This document shows positions 9,315-18,927 of a stretch of 64,000 nucleotides of DNA, in pieces. The stretch lies in contig NC_014248.1 in NCBI RefSeq assembly GCF_000196515.1, positions 5,274,001 through 5,338,000 on the forward strand. The letters run 5' to 3'. The stretch is from 'Nostoc azollae' 0708. Its GTDB lineage: Bacteria; Cyanobacteriota; Cyanobacteriia; Cyanobacteriales; Nostocaceae. Positions within the stretch are counted from its first letter, which is position 1. Each line of letters starts with the position of its first letter. The notes beneath the pieces are model-generated. The model was not told the DNA's origin. It made no database searches and saw nothing but the letters and a program-made list of their open reading frames with translations. Position numbers and translations under genes: made by a program.

Positions 9315-10514
9315 ATGATAAAATCAAAACAGCATATTTGTCATATAGTTTTGAGTAATATTGGTGGAGCGCCACGGACTGCGGATTCCCTAATTTCTTC
9401 CCAATCTAAAGCTGGGTACAAAGTCTCTAGCGTAGTATTGACTAATTTAGATCCTCAATGGATAGTAGCCTTTCAAGCTGCTGAAAAACTAATAATCATG
9501 AAAGTTGCAGGTAGTTTATTTTATATCGGTGGACCGATACACCAACTATGGATAGCTATCCAATTAAGGAAAGTAATTTCTGACCTAAAACCAGATATTG
9601 TTGTTTGCCATACGGCATTTATCACTAAACTTTTTTATATCTCTCAACTTATTCCTGGCAGTTTTTCAGTTCCCTCTATCAGTTATATTCATACTGATGT
9701 TATTTCTGAACTACCTGCTGAAAGCAAAAGCAGGTTATACTCAGTGATAAAACTATTACAGAATTTATTTATACTTATTGATAATTGGATTAGTGTACGT
9801 AGTCTTCAGCAAGCTAGTGGATTAGTATTTGTTTGTAAAAGTCTATATGAAAGATTCTTAGATCTGGGCTTAAGTCCTCGTCGCATAGCAATATGTTATA
9901 ATCCAGCAATACCTGATCCAAGTCATAAGCCGTTAAATGCTACAGCGGAATCGTGGTTCAAAAGCCCTGATTTAATTACCTTTGTATCTGCTTCCAGATT
10001 TCATCATCAAAAAGATCATCAAACATTACTCAAAGCATTTGCTCAAGCTAGTCAATATCACTCCAACATCCGGTTAATTTTACTAGGAGATGGTGGTTTA
10101 GAAACACAAATCCAAAAATTAGCGACTTCTTTAGGAATTAGTAATCTTGTTTTATTTGCAGGTACTGTTACTAATCCTAGAGCTTACTTCTCATTATCTA
10201 GAGCAGTTATACTTGGTTCTCATTATGAAGGATTTGGTATGGTGCTTGTAGAAGCTGTAGCTAGTGGGGTAACGTTTATTTCCTCTGATTGTCCTGTTGG
10301 TCCCCGTGAGATTTCTGAAGTGCTGCAATGTGGAACTTTAGTACCAACAAATGATGTTGATGCTTTAGCACAAGCAATTATTACTCATGTAGAAACACCT
10401 AAAGAAATAATAGACCGTTCTGAGCAAATAGAAAGACTTTTTAGTGAGTCTACCTGTGCCAATAGCTTAGAAATTTTGCTCCAGGAGGTGTTTGGTGAAA
10501 AACTGTATAAATGA
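9315..10514 (+). CDS. Family 4 glycosyltransferase
   Basis: 399 residues, GT-B fold. The C-terminal GT4 domain is clear: VSASRFHHQKDHQTLLKAF, then GSHYEGFGMVLVEA with the E-x7-E nucleotide-sugar motif, then SSDCPVGPREI. The N-terminal acceptor domain begins with the glycine-rich ISNIGGAPRTADS-type loop. Retaining transferase, cytoplasmic or membrane-associated. It lies 45 bp after the GT2 gene and probably shares its transcript. Confidence 0.85.
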   Translation: MIKSKQHICHIVLSNIGGAPRTADSLISSQSKAGYKVSSVVLTNLDPQWIVAFQAAEKLIIMKVAGSLFYIGGPIHQLWIAIQLRKVISDLKPDIVVCHTAFITKLFYISQLIPGSFSVPSISYIHTDVISELPAESKSRLYSVIKLLQNLFILIDNWISVRSLQQASGLVFVCKSLYERFLDLGLSPRRIAICYNPAIPDPSHKPLNATAESWFKSPDLITFVSASRFHHQKDHQTLLKAFAQASQYHSNIRLILLGDGGLETQIQKLATSLGISNLVLFAGTVTNPRAYFSLSRAVILGSHYEGFGMVLVEAVASGVTFISSDCPVGPREISEVLQCGTLVPTNDVDALAQAIITHVETPKEIIDRSEQIERLFSESTCANSLEILLQEVFGEKLYK

Positions 10515-10611
10515 ACTTGACTATTATTCTCTCCTAATTTCCTAATTATAGATGAATATTAATCTTTACTCATCCAAAATAATCAATTGTGGCAATCAAA
10601 TTTTCTACAGG

Positions 10612-11874
10612 ATGAAACGAATTTCTAGTTTAGGAATTATTCTGGTCTTTTGTCTGCTATTTTTATTCAGTTGTCAGCACATAAAACCAAAAGACAAAGG
10701 GGTAATTCATTTATCACTCTGGTATTCACTCAATCCTCCTGAAAATAGAGATTTTTTTCAAACGCTGGTAAATAAATTTAATCAAACTCATCAGAATATT
10801 AAATTTGAACCTATATTTAAACCAGATCCTCAATTACCAAAGATATTAACAGCATTTGTTGGTAATGCGTCACCAGACATTTTATTTTTTTAACCATAAT
10901 GTACTGGATAGTTTGTAGAATTGGGAGCAATTAAACCTTTAGAGGATTGGTTAAAAAACTTGGGAGTCAAGTCAGATATTAGACCAAATTTATTAGCAGG
11001 GATGGAGATAAATGATCAGATTTGCTCTGTTCCCTTGCAAACCAGTAATATTGGGATTCTTGAGCGATCTAAGCTTTTCCAAGCAGCAGGAATTACGGAA
11101 CCACCAAAGACTTGGGAAGAATTGAGAGCAGTAGTGAAAAAATCGACTATTGACAAAAATGGAGATCATCGACCGGAACAGTATGGAATGTTACTAACTT
11201 TTGGTAAAGGAGGATGGACAGTTTTTAGTTGGTTGCCGTTTTTGTTTGCTGCCCAAGGAGAAATTATCACTGATCATTACCCAAGTTTAAGTAATCCGGG
11301 TGCAATCACTGCTTTACAATTTTGGTAGGACCTAATTAAAGATGGCTCAGTTTTGCTTTCTGCTCCAGAACGAGGTTACGAAGAGGATGCCTTTCTTGAA
11401 GGTCGTGTGGCAATGCAGATTACTGGGCCTTGGACATTAATTATGAAATCTCCAGTGGGGCATCAAGTATTTCCTGTATCGGCTGGGGTAATATCCGCAA
11501 CAGTCAAAGGTACTGCTAGTTTGTTTGTGATGAAAACCTCAGCAGAAAGAGAAAAAGCCGCACTCACATTTTTAGAGTATGTCTTAAGTGAATAATTCCA
11601 AACAGAATGGACTATGAAAACTGGTTTTTTACCAGTTACTTTTTCTGCAGCTCGTAGTCAAACTTATCAGCAATATATTAACAAAAATCCATTACTCAAA
11701 GTATTTTTTGAACAGTTGCCTGTAGCACATTCTGTACCTTCTGTAGCTGGCTATAATCGGATTGCTGATAGTTTGGGTAGAGCTATTGAAACTACATTAT
11801 TAGGTAATTCTTAGGCAAAAGCAGCTTTAGAAGAGGCACAAAAACGTTTAGAAGTGATTGGGAGTGAAAAATAA
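10612..11874 (+). pseudogene. ABC sugar-binding lipoprotein, killed by stops
   Basis: Extracellular solute-binding protein family 1 (sugar type). The ATG at 10612 starts a lipoprotein signal (hydrophobic run to LFLFSC, Cys as lipid site). The body has typical features: IHLSLWYS, LEDWL, PPKTWEELR, AMQITGPW. One frame runs to 11874 but contains stops at 10891, 10897, 10906, near 11326, 11593 and 11812. All are in the same frame and no shift is needed, so decay has been by base substitution only. No permease or ATPase genes adjoin. An upstream ATG at 10552 would add 20 residues ahead of the signal and is less likely. Confidence 0.85.
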
Positions 11875-12026
11875 CAAACATTCTGACTCCTGAGTCCTCA
11901 TTTTTTAACTTTTTATTAAGTTAAGTAAAGCAATTCTAAGAGCTTTTGAGATGTGTTGATAAAGGGGAATCTGAGGATGATAAGCTAAACAGTGACATAT
12001 AAAAGTGACTTAGGATGAAGTGTTAA

Positions 12027-13079
12027 ATGGGTGTTTCCTCAACGGCTCCTCTCCTTCTTCGGGCTGCACGTGGTGAAGTAGTAGATCGTCCCCCTGTCTG
12101 GATGATGCGACAAGCGGGACGATATATGAAAGTATATCGGGATTTGCGAGAAAAATATCCTTCATTTCGCGATCGCTCAGAAATTCCAGAAGTAGCGATT
12201 GAAGTTTCCCTCCAACCCTGGAGAGCTTTCCAACCCGACGGAGTGATTTTGTTTTCCGATATTGTCACCCCCTTACCAGGAATAGGGATTGACATGGATA
12301 TTGCGGAAGGGAAGGGACCGATTATTTATTCGCCCATACGCACTCAAGCACAAATTGAAAAACTGCATCCCCTAGATCCAGAAAAAGCCCTACCGTTTAT
12401 TAAAATGATTTTGGAATCCTTGCGTAAGGAAGTGGGCAATCAATCAACGGTGTTAGGCTTTGTGGGCGCACCTTGGACATTAGCAGCTTATGCGGTGGAA
12501 GGTAAAGGTTCTAAAACCTATTCCATCATCAAAAACATGGCCTTCTCAGACCCGACTATTCTGCATCAGCTATTAACAAAATTAGCTAACTCCATTGCTG
12601 ATTATGTGCGCTATCAAATTGACTGCGGCGCTCAAGTAGTGCAAATGTTCGATTCATGGGCAGGACAATTAAGTCCCCAAGATTATGACACCTTTGCTTT
12701 ACCTTATCAAAAAATGGTGTTCGAGAAAGTCAAAGAAACTCATCCTGATACACCATTAATTTTGTTGGTGACAGGTAGTGCAGGGCTTTTGGAAAGAATG
12801 CCCGCTTCTGGTGCAGATATAATTACTGTAGACTGGGCAGTAGATATGGCAGATGCCAGAGCTAGATTAGGTAAGTACGTGAAAGTACAGGGCAATCTTG
12901 ATCCCGGTGTTTTATTTGGTTCTAAGGAATTTATCCGTGATCGCGTTTTGGATACCGTTCGCAAAGCAGGCAATTGGGGACACATCCTCAATCTCGGACA
13001 TGGTGTACTTCCAGAAACACCAGAAGAAAACGTCGCGTTCTTCTTTGAAACCGCAAAAAACCTGAATGCGTTGGTTTAG
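12027..13079 (+). CDS. hemE: Uroporphyrinogen decarboxylase
   Basis: Converts uroporphyrinogen III to coproporphyrinogen III in heme and chlorophyll synthesis; cytoplasmic homodimer. 350 residues, the usual length. The N-terminal signature [13 protein letters not shown] supplies substrate-binding Arg residues; [20 protein letters not shown] and the C-terminal [15 protein letters not shown] are family hallmarks. It contains a HIP1 site at 12169. A strong terminator follows. Intact and essential. Confidence 0.97.
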   Translation: MGVSSTAPLLLRAARGEVVDRPPVWMMRQAGRYMKVYRDLREKYPSFRDRSEIPEVAIEVSLQPWRAFQPDGVILFSDIVTPLPGIGIDMDIAEGKGPIIYSPIRTQAQIEKLHPLDPEKALPFIKMILESLRKEVGNQSTVLGFVGAPWTLAAYAVEGKGSKTYSIIKNMAFSDPTILHQLLTKLANSIADYVRYQIDCGAQVVQMFDSWAGQLSPQDYDTFALPYQKMVFEKVKETHPDTPLILLVTGSAGLLERMPASGADIITVDWAVDMADARARLGKYVKVQGNLDPGVLFGSKEFIRDRVLDTVRKAGNWGHILNLGHGVLPETPEENVAFFFETAKNLNALV

Positions 13080-13085
13080 TCAGTT

Positions 13086-13106
13086 AGGTGGGCAGAAAGC
13101 CCACCT
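13086..13106 (+). terminator. hemE intrinsic terminator
   Basis: Perfect 8-bp stem aggtgggc/gcccacct with a 5-nt loop, followed by a T-rich run (gattttta). It lies seven bases after the hemE stop. Confidence 0.85.
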
Positions 13107-13164
13107 GATTTTTATGGGGAAATTTTCTAAAGTTGAGAGTAGTTGCTGATAATAAACTGAAGAG

Positions 13165-13251
13165 ATGATTTGGGAACAATACCAGTATTTAGAACATTTG
13201 GTACGGGCAGCAAAAGCCAAAGCTTTATTAAAGTTAAAAGCAGGTGAATAA
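13165..13251 (+). CDS. Possible 28-residue ORF or gene tail
   Basis: ATG-started frame encoding a Lys/Ala/Leu-rich helical peptide (LVRAAKAKALLKLKAGE). It may be the remaining end of a deleted gene. No family recognised. Confidence 0.2.
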   Translation: MIWEQYQYLEHLVRAAKAKALLKLKAGE

Positions 13252-13398
13252 GGTGAATAAATTAACCAATTATATAATATATGAGTACATACGTTTTATA
13301 TTTTCTAAAAATTTTAAATTATAAAGCCTTTAATTGCCTTAAATTCGATTAATCTTGAGTTTACAATACCTCTTACTCTACCCAAAACTTCCAAATTC

Positions 13399-14355
13399 AT
13401 GACCAAAAAACGGATTTTAATCACGGGTGCAAGTGGCTGTATCGGTCACTATATCAGCGAAGCCTTAATTCAAAACACCAATCACGAACTTTATTTATTG
13501 GTGAGAAACCCAAAGAAACTACAAGTTGATACTACAGCCCGTCCAGGAATCACCATTTTACAGGGTGATATGCAAGAAATTACTAATTTCTCTAATTTAC
13601 TCAAAAGCATTGATATTGCTGTTTTAACAGCCACTTGCTGGGGGGGTAACGGCGTTTTTGATATCAATGTCTCCAAGACTCTAGAATTAATGAACCTGCT
13701 AAATCCTGAGAAATGTCAACACGTAATTTATTTTTCAACGGCCAGTGTCTTAGATCACGACAATCAACCACTCAAAGAAGCAGGAGAAATAGGTACAGAT
13801 TATATCCGTTCTAAATATGATTGTTTACATAAAATCCAAGAATTAGCTATTTTTCCCAAAATCACTACAGTTTTTCCTACCCTAGTCTTAGGTGGTGATG
13901 AAACAAAACCTTATTCTCATCTCACATCAGGTATTCCTGAAGTTACTAACTATATTAATATCATTCGTTTTTTACAAGCAGATGGCAGTTTTCACTTTAT
14001 TCATGGCAAAGATATTGCTACAATCGTTCAATATTTAATTGATTATCCACCACAACCAGGAGATCCACGCCGATTTGTTTTGGGTCAATCTGCGTTAACT
14101 GCTAATCAAGCTATAGAAGAAGTTTGCGCTTATTTAAGTAAAAAGATTTACTTTCGCATTCCTCTATTTTTAGGTTTCGCAAATGTGATTATTGCTTTAC
14201 TTCGCATTCAAATGGCAGCTTGGGATAGATTCTGTATGAACTATCGTCATTTTAGCTATGCTAACGCTATTAATCCCAGCAGTTTCAATTTACCTAATTA
14301 CTGTGCAACGATGAGTGATGTTTTGAAAATTAGTGGTGTTAAAGGTGGGAAATAA
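13399..14355 (+). CDS. NAD-dependent epimerase/dehydratase (extended SDR)
   Basis: 318 residues. Rossmann nucleotide site TGASGCIG at residues 9-16, then a YIRSK (YxxxK) catalytic motif near residue 133 after the FSTAS strand. This is the extended or atypical short-chain dehydrogenase fold seen in sugar-nucleotide and lipid-linked oxidoreductases. The substrate cannot be read from the sequence. Intact, probably a single-gene unit. Confidence 0.82.
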   Translation: MTKKRILITGASGCIGHYISEALIQNTNHELYLLVRNPKKLQVDTTARPGITILQGDMQEITNFSNLLKSIDIAVLTATCWGGNGVFDINVSKTLELMNLLNPEKCQHVIYFSTASVLDHDNQPLKEAGEIGTDYIRSKYDCLHKIQELAIFPKITTVFPTLVLGGDETKPYSHLTSGIPEVTNYINIIRFLQADGSFHFIHGKDIATIVQYLIDYPPQPGDPRRFVLGQSALTANQAIEEVCAYLSKKIYFRIPLFLGFANVIIALLRIQMAAWDRFCMNYRHFSYANAINPSSFNLPNYCATMSDVLKISGVKGGK

Positions 14356-14444
14356 ATATTAATTTTATAAAAATAGCCCTTTTAAGGTGAATTTAAAAAT
14401 TTTAAATCAGCTTCTGTTCAACATCCTAATCATTATAGTGACTG

Positions 14445-14574
14445 CTATAACTCGTCGATTGTCATCAATCCACCCTCTGTAAATTACACCACAAGCTCAC
14501 GAAACTCCAGCAGAGAAGTTCCCAGCAACGGTCGCCGACCTGTAGGAAGTACACGAACTTCATGTTCCTCATTA
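14445..14574 (-). pseudogene. Remnant resembling clan AA aspartic protease tail
   Basis: About 43 codons read EVRVLPTGRRPLLGTSLLEF and onward to a stop, with one internal TAA. The LPTGRRPLLGTSLL segment resembles the C-terminal strand-helix region of small cyanobacterial retropepsin-like proteins. The catalytic DTG part is absent. Tentative. Confidence 0.35.
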
Positions 14575-14762
14575 TTCGCCAATCTTGACGGGAGGATATT
14601 ATGCAAGAGTCAGTAATTTATCAGGATATTTTACAAAAAGGTAAAAAAGAAGAAGCTTTAAAATGGATTACTAGTTGTCTAAATTATCGCTTTCGTGAAG
14701 TTAATTCATTACTAATGGAATGAGTTAAGGTATTACCTGTGCAATAATTATAATTCTTGAGA
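14565..14762 (+). pseudogene. C-terminal remnant of an Rpn/DUF4351-type protein
   Basis: The frame containing MQESVIYQDILQKGKKEEAL matches the end of Rpn-family (PD-(D/E)XK nuclease, DUF4351) proteins. Translation continues through stops as VKVLPVQ, also typical of that family. The nuclease core is missing. A ribosome-binding-like ggagg lies before the ATG at 14601, but the 40-codon frame is not a whole gene. Confidence 0.55.
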
Positions 14763-15110
14763 GATGTTGTAACCCACATTCGGCACCATAAAGTGCCACA
14801 GAGAGAAATTACGGAGAGAAAAAATCCAAGGGAGCATAAAAACAAACATATGCAGTAAAAAAAGGCATTGGAGAAACAGTAAAGCACCAAAAATAGCATC
14901 AAAAGCTATTCTCAATAAGGAGCAATAAGAAAGAACACTGCCCAGAGGAGTCAACAGATAAATGAAGATATTCAAGAGATAAATCATAACTTAGACTCAT
15001 AGATTGAAGTAAAAAAATAAATTCTAGTAAAATAGAGCTATAAATCAAAGAGATTAGGTTATTTTCTGATAGAAATTAAATTAATAGAGATAAATTAATA
15101 GAGAGAAAAA
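14763..15110. other. No recognised gene; flank of the IS1634 remnant
   Basis: A hydrophobic minus-strand frame (14748-14987) exists but has no family features and lies in A-rich sequence. The 3' end of the IS1634 element should lie around 15050-15110. Confidence 0.3.
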
Positions 15111-16557
15111 TTAGGTAAGTAATTGATAGTAGGGAAAACAATGCTCTGGTAAAGGATTCACAATGAAATTTCTCTCTTGAGTCCAGTAACAGATGTGTTT
15201 TTCTTGGTTAACTGTAACTAAATGAATAGACTGAAAGCATGGAAAAATCCAGCGTAAAGTGGGGCGGTCAGTTGGTTTGCCCAATTGATTTTTTACTGTT
15301 GATTTAGACTCTCTCAAAGGGGTTCTAATTTGTCGTTGCCCTAAAGTATAAACCAGCAGACATAAACCCATAATCATTCCCAGGGACTCTATTCTCTCTG
15401 GACTTTTTAGGAAAATACTGTCTGCAAGAAATAATGGGTCTTTGAGAAAAGCAAACCCTCTCTGGCAAGACTGTTGAGCTTTATATTCACTCAAGATGGA
15501 GTCATGGGTAAGTTCATTGGAATCCAAAAAGTTTGTAGCAATAATAAAAGGCCCTGCCCTCAGAAATTCTGTATTAATTTTACTTTCATTCTGGGAGAAT
15601 GTAGCTGATATTTCATTAGGATATCTCTCCTGAACTATCTTTTTTCTTAGATTTGATTTGAGTAACTTTACTCTGGTTAATTCGGTGATATTTGAATTGT
15701 TTGAATAGTTTAGATAACCCCTTGATAGCATCACCTTCACAAGCAAATTTTTCTGGTGATAATTTTTTCAAATCTTGCACAGCTTTTGATTGTGCCTTGG
15801 TAATTTTTTGTGAGAGTTTACCCAGGTCTGATTCTCTTCTTTCTTGACTTTGCACTACTAACCATCTTTGTTCTATTCCTGAATAATTTACTGTTTTTGA
15901 AGCTAGTTTATATCCGGGTAAGTTACTATCAACAAATTCTGGTTCTGGTAATGTTGATATTAATCATTGTGCTGATTTTACGCTTAATGGCACTGGATAT
16001 AACCAGCTTAAATCTAACATCATTTTCAGATTTGATTCTGTATATAAGGCCCAGTCTGCTACTATTAGACTGTTAACTTTTAATTGTTTTTGGTACTCTA
16101 CTGCTATTTTACCAAAGCATGATGAATCTGCTTGGTGTCCCGATGCTAGTTTTAAAAATATATATTGGTATGTCTCCATCTCCTGAACATATCATTTCTA
16201 TGATGAACTGTTTTAACTCCGGTCTATGGTCACCAGAATAACCGTAGGTGATGGTTATTTCTTGTGGTGATTTTACTGCTAATTTTTCTAGTTCTTGATT
16301 ATTTCCTACTTTTCGACTCTCAAATATTATTTCTGGTAAGGTGGTATTATATTGCCCATGTATGTGCATTTATGATGAGTCTAGATGCCCTACTCATAGG
16401 GATACTCCAAATTTTGGGGCTGCTTTTAAGGCGACAATAAAAAATATTCTATCCAATCCTTTTATAAATAGTTTATCCATGACTCTCCCCAGTTTATCGT
16501 CCTTGAGATATTCTGGTTTTACTCCTGCTCCTATTAGATGCTCACAGGCTATTGATA

Positions 16558-17440
16558 AAGTAAATGTAAAGGGGAGTAGAAAAGGAATGTTGGAAGGATA
16601 GGATACATCAGATATAGTGTATTTACATAGCTAATCATGGCACGAAAGTCTTACCCCACAGACTTAACTGATATGGAGTGGGAAATCCTGGCCCCATTGA
16701 TTCCACCAGCCAAAGAAGGAGGGCATCCACCCACAACAGATATGGGTGAAATATGTAATGCCATCTATTATCATTTGAAAACTGGATGTCAATGGAATAT
16801 GCTTCCAGGTGACTTCCCGCCAAGGTCAACGGTATATAGCTATTACAGTAAATGGCAGGGCCAGGGGGTTTGGGAAAAATTCAACCATACATTGGGTGGT
16901 CAAGTTCGCTCGAAATTAGGTAAATCAACACAACCTACCGCGCTCGCTGCAGACAGTCAGTCGGTCAACACTGACCAAAAAAAGGGGATGTGTATGGTTT
17001 TGACGGATGTAAAAAGGTAAAAGGAAGAAAGGGGCAAACTTTAGTTGATAGCCTGGGACTTGTGTTGAAAGTTGTTGTTAGTGAAGCCAATGCCCCAGAA
17101 CGAATACTTGCTGCCTATGCACTAATGGAACTGCTAGAGGAACCCACAGAATTATTGGAAAAAGTCCAAGTTTTATGGGTTGATTCCGGTTATGACGGTG
17201 ATAAATTTGCACTTGCAGTTTGGTTCCTGATTCAAGCTCATGTTGAAGTCATAGGACCTACTGAGCAAGAATTTAAAGTTTTACCACAACCCTGGGTAGT
17301 AGAAAGAACATTTGGGTGGTTTAACTAATATCATCGTCTAAGCAAGGATTATGAGCGTTTAACACAAATGAGGGAAGGGGCTATATATGCTCTTATGACT
17401 AGAATTATGCTACTTCCTCTTGTCTCCTCAACATTTACTT
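16558..17440 (+). mobile_element. IS5-family element nested in the IS1634 copy
   Basis: About 883 bp with inverted ends AAGTAAATGT at left and its complement at right, flanked by TA on both sides. Extending by two bases the ends read TAAAGTAAATGT. Joining the two flanks rejoins the IS1634 transposase with only a small frame error, so this insertion came second. Confidence 0.7.
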
Positions 17441-17445
17441 TATAA
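16637..17445 (+). pseudogene. IS5-family transposase (frameshifted)
   Basis: Begins MARKSYPTDLTDMEWEILAP, the DUF4096 N-terminal domain, with YHLKTGCQWNMLPGDFPP. A frameshift near 16985-17000 separates this from the DDE part (GRKGQTLVDSLGLVLKV, VLWVDSGYDG, WVVERTFGWF). A TAA at 17326 then cuts off the final 38 codons. Catalytic D and E residues are present but on different frames, so no active enzyme is expected unless by programmed frameshifting, which some IS5 members use; the second stop argues against that. Confidence 0.82.
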
Positions 17446-17745
17446 ATCATCTCTCAGAGGCGATTGTTTTAAAATATTGGGGAAACATATATAACGGTTT
17501 TTATACAAATCCTAACCCGTTGATTATCATGGGTTTTACTACATGACCCGGACTTACTTTCTCTCCAATTTCAACGATTATTTCTACTACTCCTATGGCG
17601 TCTATTATTCCTGCTACCATGCCTAAATGGTCTAGGTTTTGAGTTTCCATTTTTTGAAGCTTTGATTTCACAACAGAATTAATCACAACAGGAGTTGTGA
17701 TTAATTCATTTCCTCTTCTGTTCTAATTTAATTTTTAAATCATTA

Positions 17746-18270
17746 AATTTTCTTTTCTTTTATCTTCTTTACAAAACTTTATTCTCTCACTCTATTGCCA
17801 TTTTAATCATCCTTGTTCTCATTAAGCTTTTTCTTGCTTCCAGGAGATTTAGTTGTTGTGTACTACTATCTGTGACAGTTAGGTTACAGTTAGGGTGCGG
17901 AAGGTGGGTTGTATTTAATTTACCAACGATGGCAGATTTGGAAGTTTGGCTAAAACAACAAGAATGATCTTCGGTATGTGCGATCGATCGCTTTGCTCTT
18001 CCCAGCTATCGCTCTCATGTAACTAAAAAAGGCAGAAGTTAAGAAAGAATGAAGCACAAAGGAGCGTATCGCTAAAGCGAAAGCTCCGCTAACGCGTAGC
18101 GTCCCGAAGGGATAGGACAGGAAAGAAAGAGAAATTCAGAGAGATTTTGCGTAAGTCTTAAGAATATAAATCTACAAAAAGAGTGAGCGCTGTGATCGCA
18201 CTGTATTACTTACGGGCTGGCATACTTTTCAATGTTTTGGAGATAGTATTCAGTATTACTCACAATTTTT
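17746..18270. other. Intergenic with a Nostocales palindromic repeat
   Basis: No gene. Positions 18063-18113 hold a GC-rich palindrome cluster (gcgtatcgctaaagcgaaag and cgctaacgcgtagcg, then cccgaaggga) of a type scattered through Nostocales genomes. Related scraps occur at about 37660 and 48371. A 12-codon piece at 17928-17967 (MADLEVWLKQQE) may be a gene scrap. Confidence 0.5.
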
Positions 18271-18271
18271 T

Positions 18272-18447
18272 TTAAACTTTTGAAATATATGGGGTAAATT
18301 GCTCCATTGAAATAGTATTATCACCATACTTATGATACAGCTTCAAGTAATTGATAATTTCAGTTTTCGTCTGAGTATCTACTAAATTAAAAAAAGGATC
18401 ATTACGATTATAAGAGTGATACTTAGAAAAATGAGTTCCAAAATATC
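18272..18447 (-). pseudogene. Unidentified 58-codon gene remnant
   Basis: An open stretch reading GTHFSKYHSYNRNDPFF and NYLKLYHKYGDNTISMEQ, with normal protein-like composition, ends at TAA 18272-18274. It has no start of its own and directly follows the toxin fragment, so a deletion may have joined them. Family not recognised. Confidence 0.35.
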
Positions 18448-18574
18448 TACATCAGCCGCTGTATTAGGGAGTAAATCTATCTGTACAGCGCAAAATGTCA
18501 TATCCCTTCAATGTTAATGCTGCAACTGTTAGAGGGGAAATATGCACATCAGCAATCAAGCGAAGGTTATTCAT
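18448..18574 (-). pseudogene. DUF5615 (PIN-like) toxin fragment
   Basis: ATG at 18574 overlaps the antitoxin stop (ATGA). The product begins MNNLRLIADVHISPLTVAAL then GYDIL, which is the N-terminus of DUF5615 PIN-like proteins with the first acidic residue (LIAD) retained. A frameshift and truncation follow within about 40 codons. Confidence 0.6.
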
Positions 18575-18800
18575 GCTGAAGGAATACCTACAGTTTTGTC
18601 AGAAACTGTCCAAGGAGTATAGTTGAGAGCCTGTCGGATATCTTCATCCTCTAATTCTGGATAAGCTTCTAAAACTTCCTGAACGGAAAGGTTACTGGCC
18701 ATTTTAGCACAAAGCCCACAGTAATAGGCATTCCCCGGATGGTTCGTTATCCGAGGCAAACGTTAGGATTAACAGTAATACGATCTAATTGAGCAAGCAC
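18571..18800 (-). pseudogene. DUF433 antitoxin (broken)
   Basis: GTG at 18800 with AAGGAG upstream starts a frame reading LDRITVNPNVCLG, then a stop, TIRGMPITVGFVLK, a deletion-frameshift, and NLSVQEVLEAYPELEDEDI. These are the DUF433 signature segments of the DNA-binding antitoxin partner of DUF5615. The 4-bp overlap with the following gene is the usual operon form of the pair. Confidence 0.7.
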
Positions 18801-18927
18801 TGTAGGACTCCTTAACTAGAAAGATTCTTTCCCCATTCTCACATACAGCAGACCAATATAGAAAAAAGTCAATTAGTCTTAATTTTGGTTACAGTTAGAT
18901 TACAAATAAATCGTGAGGGGTGATACT

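Larger units (their letters stand above)
15111..17690 (-). mobile_element. IS1634-family element, decayed and interrupted
   Basis: A DUF4277/DDE transposase of the IS1634 type is readable in pieces on the minus strand. The N-terminus is at 17686-17448 (LDHLGMVAGIIDAIG, MIINGLGFV, then PLYMFPQYFK). The middle lies at 16557-15750 with several shifts, and the C-terminus at 15746-15111 (SEYKAQQSCQRGFAFLKDP, SLGMIMGLCLLVYTLGQRQ). An IS5-family element sits at 16558-17440 inside it. The transposase is dead from the insertion plus independent frameshifts and stops. Confidence 0.8.

Noticed and set aside
10891-11874. Stop-codon recoding in the solute-binding gene
   Set aside because: Both TAA and TAG occur at several sites and intact neighbours use normal stops, so decay is far more likely.
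14748-14987. Minus-strand 79-residue hydrophobic reading frame
   Set aside because: Composition reflects A-rich DNA on the other strand; no ribosome binding site or family feature, and an overlapping alternative frame is equally open.
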